A stretch of DNA of 64,000 nucleotides from Changchengzhania lutea (GTDB taxonomy: Bacteria > Bacteroidota > Bacteroidia > Flavobacteriales > Flavobacteriaceae). Positions 34,880 through 43,071 of this stretch are shown here, piece after piece. The stretch is taken from NCBI RefSeq assembly GCF_006974145.1, contig NZ_CP039456.1:3844499-3908498 (forward strand). The letters run 5' to 3'. The notes below the pieces were generated by a model. It worked only from the letters and a program-made list of their open reading frames with translations. It was not told where the DNA came from and made no database searches. The number at the start of each line of letters is the position of its first letter. Position 1 is the stretch's first letter. The position numbers and the translations under genes are program-made.

Positions 34880-35917
34880 ATGAAAGGGTTAGAAAAATAT
34901 GGAATTCTTTTGAGTCCAACAGAAAACGAATTCGAAAATGATGGTGTCTTTAATCCAGGTATTTATCAAGAAGGAGACACCGTACATATTCTATACAGAG
35001 CAGTACAACATGGTAATTTTTCCACCATAGGATATGCTAAAACAGATGGGGCTTACAAAATAAAAGAGCGCTATAATTATCCTATAATAACACGTGAATT
35101 AGATTACGAAAAACACGGTGTAGAAGATCCAAGGATCACAAAAATTGATGATACTTACTACATAGTTTATACGGCTTATGATGGTATTAATACGTTAGGG
35201 GCATTAGCAACTTCAAAGGATTTGGTTCACTTTGAAAAGCATGGTATCATAACACCCCAGCTCAATTATAAAGAATATGAGAAATTAGTAAAGTGTTGTG
35301 ATAAAAAAGGATTAAACCCTAAATACCATCATTACTTTCGTCTTTTTGCCGAAATTGGATTAGTGGATGAAAAATCCAGACTTTTGAGGGACAAAGATGT
35401 TGTTTTATTTCCAAGAAAAATAAACGGAAAATTTGCTATGTTACACCGCATTTGGCCAGGAATTCAAATAGTTTATTTTGATGATTGGAAAGATTTAACA
35501 AAAACCTTTTGGGAGGATTATATTAAGGATTTAACAGATTATATTGTTTTAGACCCTAAAGGCATTTTTGAAGTTAATTATATTGGTGCTGGCGGGCCTC
35601 CAATAGAAACTGAATACGGTTGGTTGTTAATTTATCACGGTGTTCAAGAAACAACAAAAGGGCGAACATATCATGCCAAAGCAGCATTATTGCACATAGA
35701 TAAACCCGAAATTGAAATATCAAGGTTATTATATCCTTTATTTTCTCCAACAAAAAAATGGGAAAAATATGGTATCGTAGATAATGTTGTTTTCCCCACA
35801 GGACATGCCGTATTCGGGGATGATTTATATGTGTATTATGGTGCAGCCGATATGTACACTGGTGTTGCAAAAATGAGTTTAAGCAGGCTATTACAAGAAT
35901 TAAGAAAGCAACCCTAA
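34880..35917 (+). CDS. GH130-family mannoside phosphorylase/hydrolase
   Basis: 345 residues, no signal peptide, five-bladed propeller pattern: GVFNPGIYQEGDTVHILYRA, HGVEDPRITKIDDTYYIVYTAYDG, GAGGPPIETEYGWLLIYHGV, VVFPTGHAVFGDDLYVYYGAAD. GVEDPR contains the acidic residue that acts as proton donor in GH130 enzymes, which phosphorolyse or hydrolyse beta-mannosides. Cytoplasmic. It is 11 bp before a two-domain glycosyltransferase, a pairing seen in Bacteroidota stress islands, perhaps for making and degrading a beta-mannan or mannosyl-glucan reserve. Confidence 0.85.
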   Translation: MKGLEKYGILLSPTENEFENDGVFNPGIYQEGDTVHILYRAVQHGNFSTIGYAKTDGAYKIKERYNYPIITRELDYEKHGVEDPRITKIDDTYYIVYTAYDGINTLGALATSKDLVHFEKHGIITPQLNYKEYEKLVKCCDKKGLNPKYHHYFRLFAEIGLVDEKSRLLRDKDVVLFPRKINGKFAMLHRIWPGIQIVYFDDWKDLTKTFWEDYIKDLTDYIVLDPKGIFEVNYIGAGGPPIETEYGWLLIYHGVQETTKGRTYHAKAALLHIDKPEIEISRLLYPLFSPTKKWEKYGIVDNVVFPTGHAVFGDDLYVYYGAADMYTGVAKMSLSRLLQELRKQP

Positions 35918-35928
35918 AAAAGGATACT

Positions 35929-38229
35929 ATGAAATTTTTAGAAAGAGGAATGAAAATGTTAATTGTCGGGTCGTATCCACCAAGAAAATGTGGGATAGCA
36001 ACTTTTTCTAATGATACTGTTAACGCCATTGGTAATATGTTTGGGAGTACACTACCCATAGAAGTATGTGCATTACAAAATGAAGGACCACCTTTGTCTT
36101 ATGGAGAAGAAGTATCCTATATATTGAGTACTTCAATTTTAAAAAATTACCGTTTAATTGCTGAAAAAATAAATGAAAGAAATGATATTGGTTTAGTTTG
36201 TATTCAACATGAATTTGGGTTGTATGGTGGGGTATTAGGAGATTACTTATTAGCATTCTTGCTAGCATTAAATAAGCCGGTTATCACGGTTTTTCATTCA
36301 GTATTACCTAACCCAAATGAAAAGAGAAAAAAAGTTATTCAAACTATCGATGCACTTTCAGACAAGCTCATTGCACTTACTAGCATATCTAAAGAAATAC
36401 TTATAAATGATTACAAATGCTCACAACATAAAATTAGAATAATACCGCATGGGACTCATATTGTTCTTTGGGAACAAAAAAACGCATTAAAGCTTAAGTA
36501 TGAATACCATAATAAAATTGTGTTATCAACATTTGGTCTGCTCAGTGAAAATAAAAACATAGAAACCGCTATATATGCTTTAAAAGATGTTGTAAAAAAA
36601 CATCCTGATGTGGTTTATTTGGTTATTGGTAAAACACATCCCGAAATCATAAAAAGAGAAGGTGAAGTTTATCGTAATCGGCTTTTGGAGATTACAAAAA
36701 AACTTAAGCTACAGGACCATATAATCTTCATCAATAAATATTTAAAATTAAAACAATTACTTGAATATTTAACATTGTCCGATATCTATTTATTTACTTC
36801 CAAAGACCCTAATCAAGCTGTTAGTGGCACATTGGTTTATGCTTTAAGTTGTGGTTGTGCTGTAATTTCAAATCCCATACCTCATGCTGTAGAAACATTG
36901 AAAAACGGAAATGGTTTATTATTAGAAAACTTTGGGGACAGTAATGAAATCAAACAAAAAATATTAGATCTCATAGAAAATAAAAATAAGCGTGTTAACA
37001 TGGCTAAAAATGCTTTTGCAAACATTCGGTTTACAACTTGGGAAAATGTAGCAATAAAATACGGATTGCTTTTTGGAAAACTAGCGGAACGTATAGAAGA
37101 TTTAAGGTTTAATTTACCCCCAATTAAACTAGATCATATTAAAAAACTAACTACCAATCATGGCATACTGCAATTTTCTAATTTTAGTGAACCAGACATA
37201 AATTCTGGTTATACTTTAGATGATAATGCCAGAGCTTTAATAAATATGGTTATGCACTATAATTTATATCGAAAAAAAAGCGTGCTTAACTATGCTGATA
37301 TTTATTTAGGCTTTATTGAAAATATCCAGAGAGAAAATGGTTGGTTTGACAACTATCTGAACTATGAGCTCCAGCTAACAAAGGAAAATTACGAAACTAA
37401 TCTTGAAGATGCTAACGGTAGAGCCGTTTGGAGTTTAGGCTATGTTATAGGGCATCAAAATATATTACCTTCTGGTTTTATTCATCGGGCAAAAAAATGT
37501 TGGCATAAAACTATAGATAGAATAGATGATATGAATTCCCCCAGAGCAATAGCATATACTATTAAAGGACTGTGTCACTATTATGCATCATACTCTGAAG
37601 AATCTGTAAAAAGCAAAGTAGAAAGATTAGCCAATAAGCTTTTACAACATTATAAGGTAAACTATGAAGAAGGTTGGCATTGGTATGAGGATTATATGAC
37701 CTATGCCAACAATATCCTGCCAGAAGCTATGATGTACAGTTACTTGATTACTAAAAATGAGGATTATAAGAAAATAGCAGAAATTACTTTTGATTTCTTA
37801 TTATCACAATATTTTATGAAGCGTCAAATAAAAGTAATCTCGAACAAAGGGTGGTTTAAGAAAAAAAACGAACGTGAATTTTATGGCGAACAACCTATAG
37901 AAATAGCTACCACTATTATTGCACTGGATTTATTTTACAGAATAACCGGTAAAACTAGGTATAAGAATCAACTTGAAATTGCCTTTAGTTGGTTTTTAGG
38001 TAATAATCATCTTAATCAAGTTATGTATAATCCTATAAATGGAGCCTCTTATGATGGTTTGGAAGACACACATGTAAATATTAACCAAGGAGCAGAATCT
38101 ACCTTATGTTTTTTTAAGGCACAAATGATAATGGATAAATATACTAGAAAAGTAACTGTTTACAATCTTCGTAAAGCAGAATCCAAAGGGCAATGGGACA
38201 GTATTTTCCCAACAATTTTTAGTGATTAA
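35929..38229 (+). CDS. GT4 glycosyltransferase fused to alpha/alpha-barrel domain
   Basis: 766 residues (an internal ATG at 35950, MKMLIVGSYPPRKCGIATFS, is an equally good start). Residues ~10-375 are a GT-B glycosyltransferase of family GT4: N-terminal GSYPPRKCGIATFS, then VLSTFGLLSENKNIETAI, and ALSCGCAVISNPIPHAVE, the E-x7-E-like donor loop in degenerate form. Residues ~400-750 are helical with GYTLDDNARALINM, ANGRAVWSLGYVIG, WHWYEDYMTYANNILPEAM and YDGLEDTHVNINQGAESTL, an alpha/alpha toroid like those of GH76/GH88-type proteins. Transfers a sugar (mannose likely, from its GH130 partner) to an unknown acceptor. Confidence 0.75.
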   Translation: MKFLERGMKMLIVGSYPPRKCGIATFSNDTVNAIGNMFGSTLPIEVCALQNEGPPLSYGEEVSYILSTSILKNYRLIAEKINERNDIGLVCIQHEFGLYGGVLGDYLLAFLLALNKPVITVFHSVLPNPNEKRKKVIQTIDALSDKLIALTSISKEILINDYKCSQHKIRIIPHGTHIVLWEQKNALKLKYEYHNKIVLSTFGLLSENKNIETAIYALKDVVKKHPDVVYLVIGKTHPEIIKREGEVYRNRLLEITKKLKLQDHIIFINKYLKLKQLLEYLTLSDIYLFTSKDPNQAVSGTLVYALSCGCAVISNPIPHAVETLKNGNGLLLENFGDSNEIKQKILDLIENKNKRVNMAKNAFANIRFTTWENVAIKYGLLFGKLAERIEDLRFNLPPIKLDHIKKLTTNHGILQFSNFSEPDINSGYTLDDNARALINMVMHYNLYRKKSVLNYADIYLGFIENIQRENGWFDNYLNYELQLTKENYETNLEDANGRAVWSLGYVIGHQNILPSGFIHRAKKCWHKTIDRIDDMNSPRAIAYTIKGLCHYYASYSEESVKSKVERLANKLLQHYKVNYEEGWHWYEDYMTYANNILPEAMMYSYLITKNEDYKKIAEITFDFLLSQYFMKRQIKVISNKGWFKKKNEREFYGEQPIEIATTIIALDLFYRITGKTRYKNQLEIAFSWFLGNNHLNQVMYNPINGASYDGLEDTHVNINQGAESTLCFFKAQMIMDKYTRKVTVYNLRKAESKGQWDSIFPTIFSD

Positions 38230-38416
38230 ATTTTAAAAACACAAATTAATTTATAATTAATTTGATTGTCTGTAAAGAATCATAAATGTACAAAGCACAT
38301 CATTCTAAACTTGTTTCAGAATCTCATAAAAATATAAATCAATATAATTATATGAGGCGTTAAAACGAATTTAGGGTAACGTTAAGTCAATGACAAAAAA
38401 CGGACATAAAAAATTA

Positions 38417-38456
38417 GTTAAAAGCCTGTATTTAATTTAAACCTACAGGCTTTTTA
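38417..38456. terminator. Bidirectional terminator between convergent genes
   Basis: AAAAGCCTGTA (38420-38430) pairs with TACAGGCTTTT across a 13-nt loop; T-runs on both sides. Serves the glycosyltransferase (plus) and dodecin (minus) genes. Confidence 0.8.
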
Positions 38457-38486
38457 ATGTATTAAATAACTCCTAATTATAATAAC

Positions 38487-38693
38487 CTAATCCTGCAAAA
38501 TGCTAAAGCATACCTTGGCAGTAACCCTATACATTTCTATTTTATTATTATTTACCGTTACCTGCATATCTTGTACATATACAGACTTAATTTTTTTTAT
38601 AGTTTTAGAGGCTTCATTTACTATGTTTTTAATGGCATCTTCAAAACTAATGGGAGAGTTTCCCAAAATCTCAACTACTTTTAATACGGACAT
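38487..38693 (-). CDS. Dodecin-family flavin-binding protein
   Basis: 68 residues, the usual dodecin length. LKVVEILGNSPISFEDAIKNIVNEASKTIKKIKSVYVQ and MYRVTAKVCFSI match the strand-helix-strand-strand fold that assembles into flavin-storing dodecamers. The tryptophan that normally stacks on flavin (NLRWFEV) is replaced (IKSVYVQ), so the ligand may differ. Single gene with an Fnr-like promoter. Confidence 0.8.
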   Translation of the reverse strand: MSVLKVVEILGNSPISFEDAIKNIVNEASKTIKKIKSVYVQDMQVTVNNNKIEMYRVTAKVCFSILQD

Positions 38694-38720
38694 AATTTCT
38701 AATTTTATAATTAATAAATA

Positions 38721-38763
38721 TGAATATAAAAGTTAATATCATATTATGAAATGATATAGATCA
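38721..38763 (-). promoter_or_regulatory. Fnr-like promoter of dodecin
   Basis: Minus strand TGATCTATATCA (38763-38752), 23-bp spacer, TATATTCA (38728-38721). Confidence 0.7.
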
Positions 38764-38811
38764 TTTACAACCAATAATTAATCAACTAAATAATCTCTCT
38801 AGTATTCGTTG

Positions 38812-39810
38812 CTATTTCTCTTTTCCGGATTTTTTGTCGTTACTTTTTTCTTGCCGTTCCAATTTTCTAAAATAGGCTCGCGTTAAAAAATTGTGCTTTA
38901 AGGCTTCCATGTTCTGGTTGAACCTATCTGTGCCCTCATTTATGTTTTTGATTGCAGACTTTAAATTATTGACCAAAGACGTGTCCTTTAGAATATAACC
39001 ATAGGCACCTTCACTAGAACTGAAATCATCAACAACGGTATTGATATTTGCCAAGACAGTTTCAATCTCAATACTTGAGGTTTCAAGATGACCAACAATG
39101 TTTTTTAGTTTTATGCCAGATATAGTGTCATTCATCAACATGCCCAAAACGGTGCCGTCATTTGTTTTTATCGAAGAGATGATTGTATTTAATCCGTTAA
39201 TTGCATTTGTTGCCCCTCTACTAGCAACTCTGAGGTTGTTGACGGATCGCTTTAAACCTTCTGCCATGATCGTATCATTCAATAGCACACCCAAAGTACC
39301 TTTGCCCTCAATCATAGCGGTTGTGATCTTTAATAGATCCGAGGTAAGGATCGCGGCATTTTCAGAACCCACACTTAAGGTGCTCAAAATATCATCTGCT
39401 CCCAATTTGCTATAAGATTCAATAATATCGCCATTGCCAATGGCTTCAGAGCTCCCCTTGCCCGGAACGATATTGACAATCATGTTACCGACCAACCCGT
39501 CTGAGCCAATCGTAGCAATGGCATTCTTTTTAATGTGGGCCACAATAAATTCTTCAATGGCCATGTCTACCTTGATTGTAGAGTCATTAACCATGGCGAT
39601 CTCTTTAATTGTCCCGATGCCAATTCCCGAGTAGCGTACATTGTTCCCTTTTTGCAAGCCATTTACATTTTGAAAAAAAGCACTTATTGCAAATGTTTTT
39701 TTGAACATGTTTTGCCGCTGCCCAATTACATAAACACCCACAATAAACAAAACCGTGCCTATGATGACAAAGAGTCCTAACCGTAATTTTTGTGGGCCTG
39801 TATCTCTCAT
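38812..39810 (-). CDS. mlaD: MlaD/MCE-family lipid-transport substrate-binding protein
   Basis: 332 residues. One N-terminal membrane anchor (LRLGLFVIIGTVLFIVGVYVIG), then the MCE domain (TFAISAFFQNVNGLQKGNNVRYSGIGIGTIKEI ... GLVGNMIVNIVPG), then a long helical region with repeated TxxGxxGxLLNDT segments, ending in a Lys-rich tail. Periplasmic part of a phospholipid-trafficking ABC system. Its start overlaps the ATPase stop by 4 bp. Confidence 0.9.
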   Translation of the reverse strand: MRDTGPQKLRLGLFVIIGTVLFIVGVYVIGQRQNMFKKTFAISAFFQNVNGLQKGNNVRYSGIGIGTIKEIAMVNDSTIKVDMAIEEFIVAHIKKNAIATIGSDGLVGNMIVNIVPGKGSSEAIGNGDIIESYSKLGADDILSTLSVGSENAAILTSDLLKITTAMIEGKGTLGVLLNDTIMAEGLKRSVNNLRVASRGATNAINGLNTIISSIKTNDGTVLGMLMNDTISGIKLKNIVGHLETSSIEIETVLANINTVVDDFSSSEGAYGYILKDTSLVNNLKSAIKNINEGTDRFNQNMEALKHNFLTRAYFRKLERQEKSNDKKSGKEK

Positions 39811-40574
39811 AGTTCTTGTTTAAAAAAAGCTTTAATTTTGGGGTCCTTTAAGGTTGATAATTCGGCAAATGTTCCGACAGCGTAATCGATGCCGTCTATG
39901 AGCAATATCATCCTATCCGAAATAACCCGTGCACAATCCACATCATGGGTGATGATGAGTGAGGAGGTGCCATATTTTTTTTGAATGTCCTGCATCAGGA
40001 TAATAATTTCCTTGGCCGTTATGGGGTCCAATCCACTAGTGGGCTCATCATACAGTATTACTTTTGGTCGTAGAATAAGGGTTCTTGCCAAAGCTACTCG
40101 CCGTTTCATCCCTCCAGATAGTTCTGCCGGCATTAAATCGATGGCACTCGCTAAACCGACATTTTCCAAAGCTTCAACAACCAACTTTTCGGTGTCAACG
40201 GTTTGATCATTTTTTCTGGTATGCCGCCGTAAAGGAAACTCCAAATTTTCTCGGACAGTCATGGAGTCATATAGTGCGCTGCCTTGAAATAAAAAGCCAA
40301 TATCTGCTCGTAGCGTATCCAGTGCACCCTGATCCAGTTTGGTAATGTCCCTGTGCATTACCGAAATAGAACCGCTATCGGCTTCCATGAGCCCTACCAG
40401 GCATTTGATCATCACCGATTTTCCAGAACCTGACTTCCCCATGACCACTAAGTTTTCACCGTGGTACAATTGCATATTGAAGCCATTAAGCACATGGTTA
40501 TCTCCAAAGCCCTTATGCAAACCTTTAATTTCAAGAACAACCTCTTTATCTGGTATGTTATGGAGCTCTGTCAT
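39807..40574 (-). CDS. mlaF: MlaF-type ABC transporter ATPase
   Basis: 255 residues. Walker A MGKSGSGKSVMIKCL, signature LSGGMKRRVALARTL, Walker B VILYDEPTSGLDP, and H-loop IITHD are all present. Overlaps the permease gene by 4 bp. Energises lipid transfer between the membranes. Confidence 0.95.
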   Translation of the reverse strand: MTELHNIPDKEVVLEIKGLHKGFGDNHVLNGFNMQLYHGENLVVMGKSGSGKSVMIKCLVGLMEADSGSISVMHRDITKLDQGALDTLRADIGFLFQGSALYDSMTVRENLEFPLRRHTRKNDQTVDTEKLVVEALENVGLASAIDLMPAELSGGMKRRVALARTLILRPKVILYDEPTSGLDPITAKEIIILMQDIQKKYGTSSLIITHDVDCARVISDRMILLIDGIDYAVGTFAELSTLKDPKIKAFFKQEL

Positions 40575-41353
40575 AAACCATAAAATATATCGGTTACCAA
40601 AACAGCCATAAAATCGATAATAAACAATAACAATGATGAAAAAACAACCGCAGAGTTTGCTGCCTTTCCAACACCAGCCGTTCCTTTTTTACAATAGTAG
40701 CCCTTAAAACAACCCACAAGGCCAATGGCCAGACCAAAGAAAAATGATTTAATGGTTGCAGGCACAATGTCACCAAATTCCAACGAATCGAACACCTTGT
40801 TAAAATAGAGAACAAAGGAGACGTTACCTTTTACGCTTTCAACCAAAAAAGATCCAAATAACGCAATCGCATCTCCTACCACCACTAATAACGGAAGCAT
40901 TAACGTGACCGCCAATGCCCGGGTCACCACCAAATATTTGAAAGGGTTGGTTCCAGACACTTCCATAGCATCAATTTGTTCTGTTACGCGCATAGAACCC
41001 AGTTCCGCACCTATACCGGAGCCAATTCTACCAGCACAGACCAAGGCCGTAATTATTGGGCCAATCTCCCTTACGATAGAAATACCGACCATGGACGGCA
41101 TCCATGATACGGCACCAAATTCCATGAGGGTTGGACGGGTTTGCAAGGTCAGTACGAGTCCAATTATAAAACCTGTAATGCCTACCAGTACTAAGGAGCG
41201 ATTTCCCATATTATAGCATTGGCGCCATAGTTCCTTCAATTCAAAAGGTGGTTTGAAAACATTGTTAAAAAAACGTGCCGTAAAGTAGGACAGCTCCCCA
41301 ATTTCAACTAAGAAGGCCTTTAATTGGGCACGTATATTACCGAATCCTGACAT
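40571..41353 (-). CDS. mlaE: MlaE-type ABC transporter permease
   Basis: 260 residues with five or six membrane helices and the family pattern GFIIGLVLTLQTRPTLMEFGA, SIVREIGPIITALVCAGRIGSGIGAELGSMRVTEQIDAM. First gene of the mlaEFD operon, directly downstream of an Fnr-like promoter. The three genes look richer in G and C than neighbours on both sides, so they may have a separate origin. Confidence 0.95.
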   Translation of the reverse strand: MSGFGNIRAQLKAFLVEIGELSYFTARFFNNVFKPPFELKELWRQCYNMGNRSLVLVGITGFIIGLVLTLQTRPTLMEFGAVSWMPSMVGISIVREIGPIITALVCAGRIGSGIGAELGSMRVTEQIDAMEVSGTNPFKYLVVTRALAVTLMLPLLVVVGDAIALFGSFLVESVKGNVSFVLYFNKVFDSLEFGDIVPATIKSFFFGLAIGLVGCFKGYYCKKGTAGVGKAANSAVVFSSLLLFIIDFMAVLVTDIFYGL

Positions 41354-41373
41354 ATTGAATATAGCATTCTATC

Positions 41374-41416
41374 CAAATGTATGGCAATCGCGGTATACGT
41401 GAAATGATAAAAATCA
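41374..41416 (-). promoter_or_regulatory. Fnr-like promoter of mlaEFD
   Basis: Minus strand TGATTTTTATCA (41416-41405), 23-bp spacer, TACATTTG (41381-41374), the one octamer that matches the Bacteroidota -7 consensus completely. Confidence 0.75.
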
Positions 41417-41422
41417 TTGGTC

Positions 41423-41465
41423 TGATAAATATCATTTCGAGCAAGTGGCCTTGATTGTAATTTTC
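41423..41465 (+). promoter_or_regulatory. Fnr-like promoter of the patatin gene
   Basis: TGATAAATATCA (41423-41434), 23-bp spacer, TAATTTTC (41458-41465). Its dyad is centred 18 bp from the divergent mla dyad. Confidence 0.7.
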
Positions 41466-41482
41466 CGCAAATACTTATAGTG

Positions 41483-42189
41483 GTGAAAATAGGTTTGGTA
41501 CTATCAGGTGGCGGTACAAGGGGCATTGCCCATGTTGGCGAAAAGCCTTGGAGGAAAACAATATTTTCCCTACACATATTGCAGGGGCAAGTGCCGGGGC
41601 CACTGTGGGCGCACTATATGCCCATGGTTACAGCTGGAAAGCCATTTTAAGGTTTTTTAAGGACATCCAGGTATTGGACATAAAAAAATATGCTCTTGGC
41701 AAACCTGGGTTTATTGATACTGAAAAGTTTTATCCCCAATTTAACGATTATATAAAAGAAGACCATTTTGATGCCCTCCAAAAACCATTATATATTACTG
41801 CAACAGATATTTTAAATGGACAGCGTAAAACGTTTCACTCTGGACAACTTATCAAGCCCATACTTGCTTCTGCAGCATTTCCTGGTGTATTTGCGCCTGT
41901 AAAAATTGAAGGTTCTTGTTATGTTGATGGCTACAATGCCATAACCATTAAGGATTTAAAGCATTCGCATCATGGGATAGAGCACGCTTTTAAACTAAGG
42001 CCGGTTAAAGGTGGCCGTTCAAAATTTAGCGATTGCGATTTGGTCATTTCCCCAAAGGAGTTGAACAAATACGGAACGTTCGATAAAAAATACCTCGATG
42101 GTATTTTCAATATAGGCTACCAGGCCACTGTCAAGGCACTCAACAGGGATCCTTTGTTTAAGTTAAAATCCACTCTTAGGGTTAGTTGA
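41483..42189 (+). pseudogene. Patatin-like phospholipase, frameshifted near the start
   Basis: From GTG 41483: VKIGLVLSGGGTRGIAHVG with the oxyanion GGGxxRG motif, then at about 41541 the frame is lost (GEKPWRK) and the correct sequence continues in another frame as KALEENNIFPTHIAGASAGATVGALY with the Ser nucleophile (GASAG) and later YVDGYNA (Asp-Gly dyad). RssA/patatin-like family, ~235 residues. About two or five bases are missing at the shift. It could be an error or a real mutation. Divergent from mlaEFD, so both probably serve membrane-lipid turnover. Confidence 0.8.
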
Positions 42190-42191
42190 AC

Positions 42192-42234
42192 TGAGCATTA
42201 TCATTTCAATAACTCTCAAGGACATTTATCTTTA
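42192..42234 (+). promoter_or_regulatory. Fnr-like promoter of peroxiredoxin/L,D-transpeptidase
   Basis: TGAGCATTATCA (42192-42203), 23-bp spacer, TATCTTTA (42227-42234); leader of about 95 nt before the ATG. Confidence 0.65.
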
Positions 42235-42335
42235 AATTTAGATTAAAGACTTTCTTAAATTTATAATATATAGTATGTCTGTAAGCAAAAAAAACAGTAA
42301 AAACCTTAGAATTTAAAACAACTTAAAATATTAAA

Positions 42336-43055
42336 ATGGAAACACTACAGGAAAAAGAAGACAAGGTATCTATACCCCGAATTGGAGATATGGCGCCAGA
42401 ATTTGAAGCAGTAACCACACAAGGGAATATCACGTTCCCTAATGATTATGTTGGAGAATGGGTTATTTTATTCAGTCATCCGGCCGATTTTACGCCTGTT
42501 TGCACCAGTGAGTTTATAACCTTCGCCCATCTCGAAGATAAATTTGCCAAAGCCAATTGTAAGCTGGTTGGTCTTTCTATAGACGGCTTATACAGCCATA
42601 TTGCTTGGTTAAGAACCATAAAAGAAAAAATTGAATTCAACGGCATGAAAAACGTTGAAGTAAAATTTCCATTAATTGAGGACATTACCATGGAGATTGC
42701 CAAAAAATATGGCATGATTCAACCAGGAGAAAGCAAAACGCAAGCTGTAAGAGCGGTGTTCTTTATTGATCCAAAAGGTATTATTCGAGCGTTAATTTAC
42801 TATCCTTTAAGTTTAGGACGAAACTTTGATGAAATTTATAGAGCCCTGATTGCGATGCAAACATCAGATAAGTTCGCTGTGGCCACCCCTGCAGATTGGA
42901 CACCAGGAGATGATGTAATTGTGTCACCAGCAGGGTCATGTGATCAAGCGCAAGAGCGCATGATTAATACGGATGAATTGGAATGTGAGGATTGGTTTTT
43001 CTGCACTAAAAAATTAGACAGAGACACTATTTTAAGTGATATTTTAAAAAATTAA
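42336..43055 (+). CDS. Peroxiredoxin, Prx6 type
   Basis: 239 residues. Peroxidatic Cys in FSHPADFTPVCTSEF near residue 50, with Pro, Thr and the later Arg (SLGRNFDEIYRAL) of the active site. The long C-terminal half and PADWTPGDDVIVSPAGSCD are typical for the Prx6 subgroup, which reduces H2O2 and organic peroxides. Extra cysteines (SCDQAQ, LECEDWFFC) near the C-terminus suggest a two-Cys mechanism. 16 bp before the L,D-transpeptidase. Confidence 0.9.
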   Translation: METLQEKEDKVSIPRIGDMAPEFEAVTTQGNITFPNDYVGEWVILFSHPADFTPVCTSEFITFAHLEDKFAKANCKLVGLSIDGLYSHIAWLRTIKEKIEFNGMKNVEVKFPLIEDITMEIAKKYGMIQPGESKTQAVRAVFFIDPKGIIRALIYYPLSLGRNFDEIYRALIAMQTSDKFAVATPADWTPGDDVIVSPAGSCDQAQERMINTDELECEDWFFCTKKLDRDTILSDILKN

Positions 43056-43071
43056 CACAAAAACTAACAAG

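Noticed and set aside
36020-36268. Minus-strand frame opposite the glycosyltransferase, with His-rich peptide
   Set aside because: Shadow of the coding strand; no start-site signal or family resemblance.
41423-41482. Separate small gene between mlaE and the patatin
   Set aside because: The space is fully used by two promoters and the 5' end of the frameshifted patatin gene.
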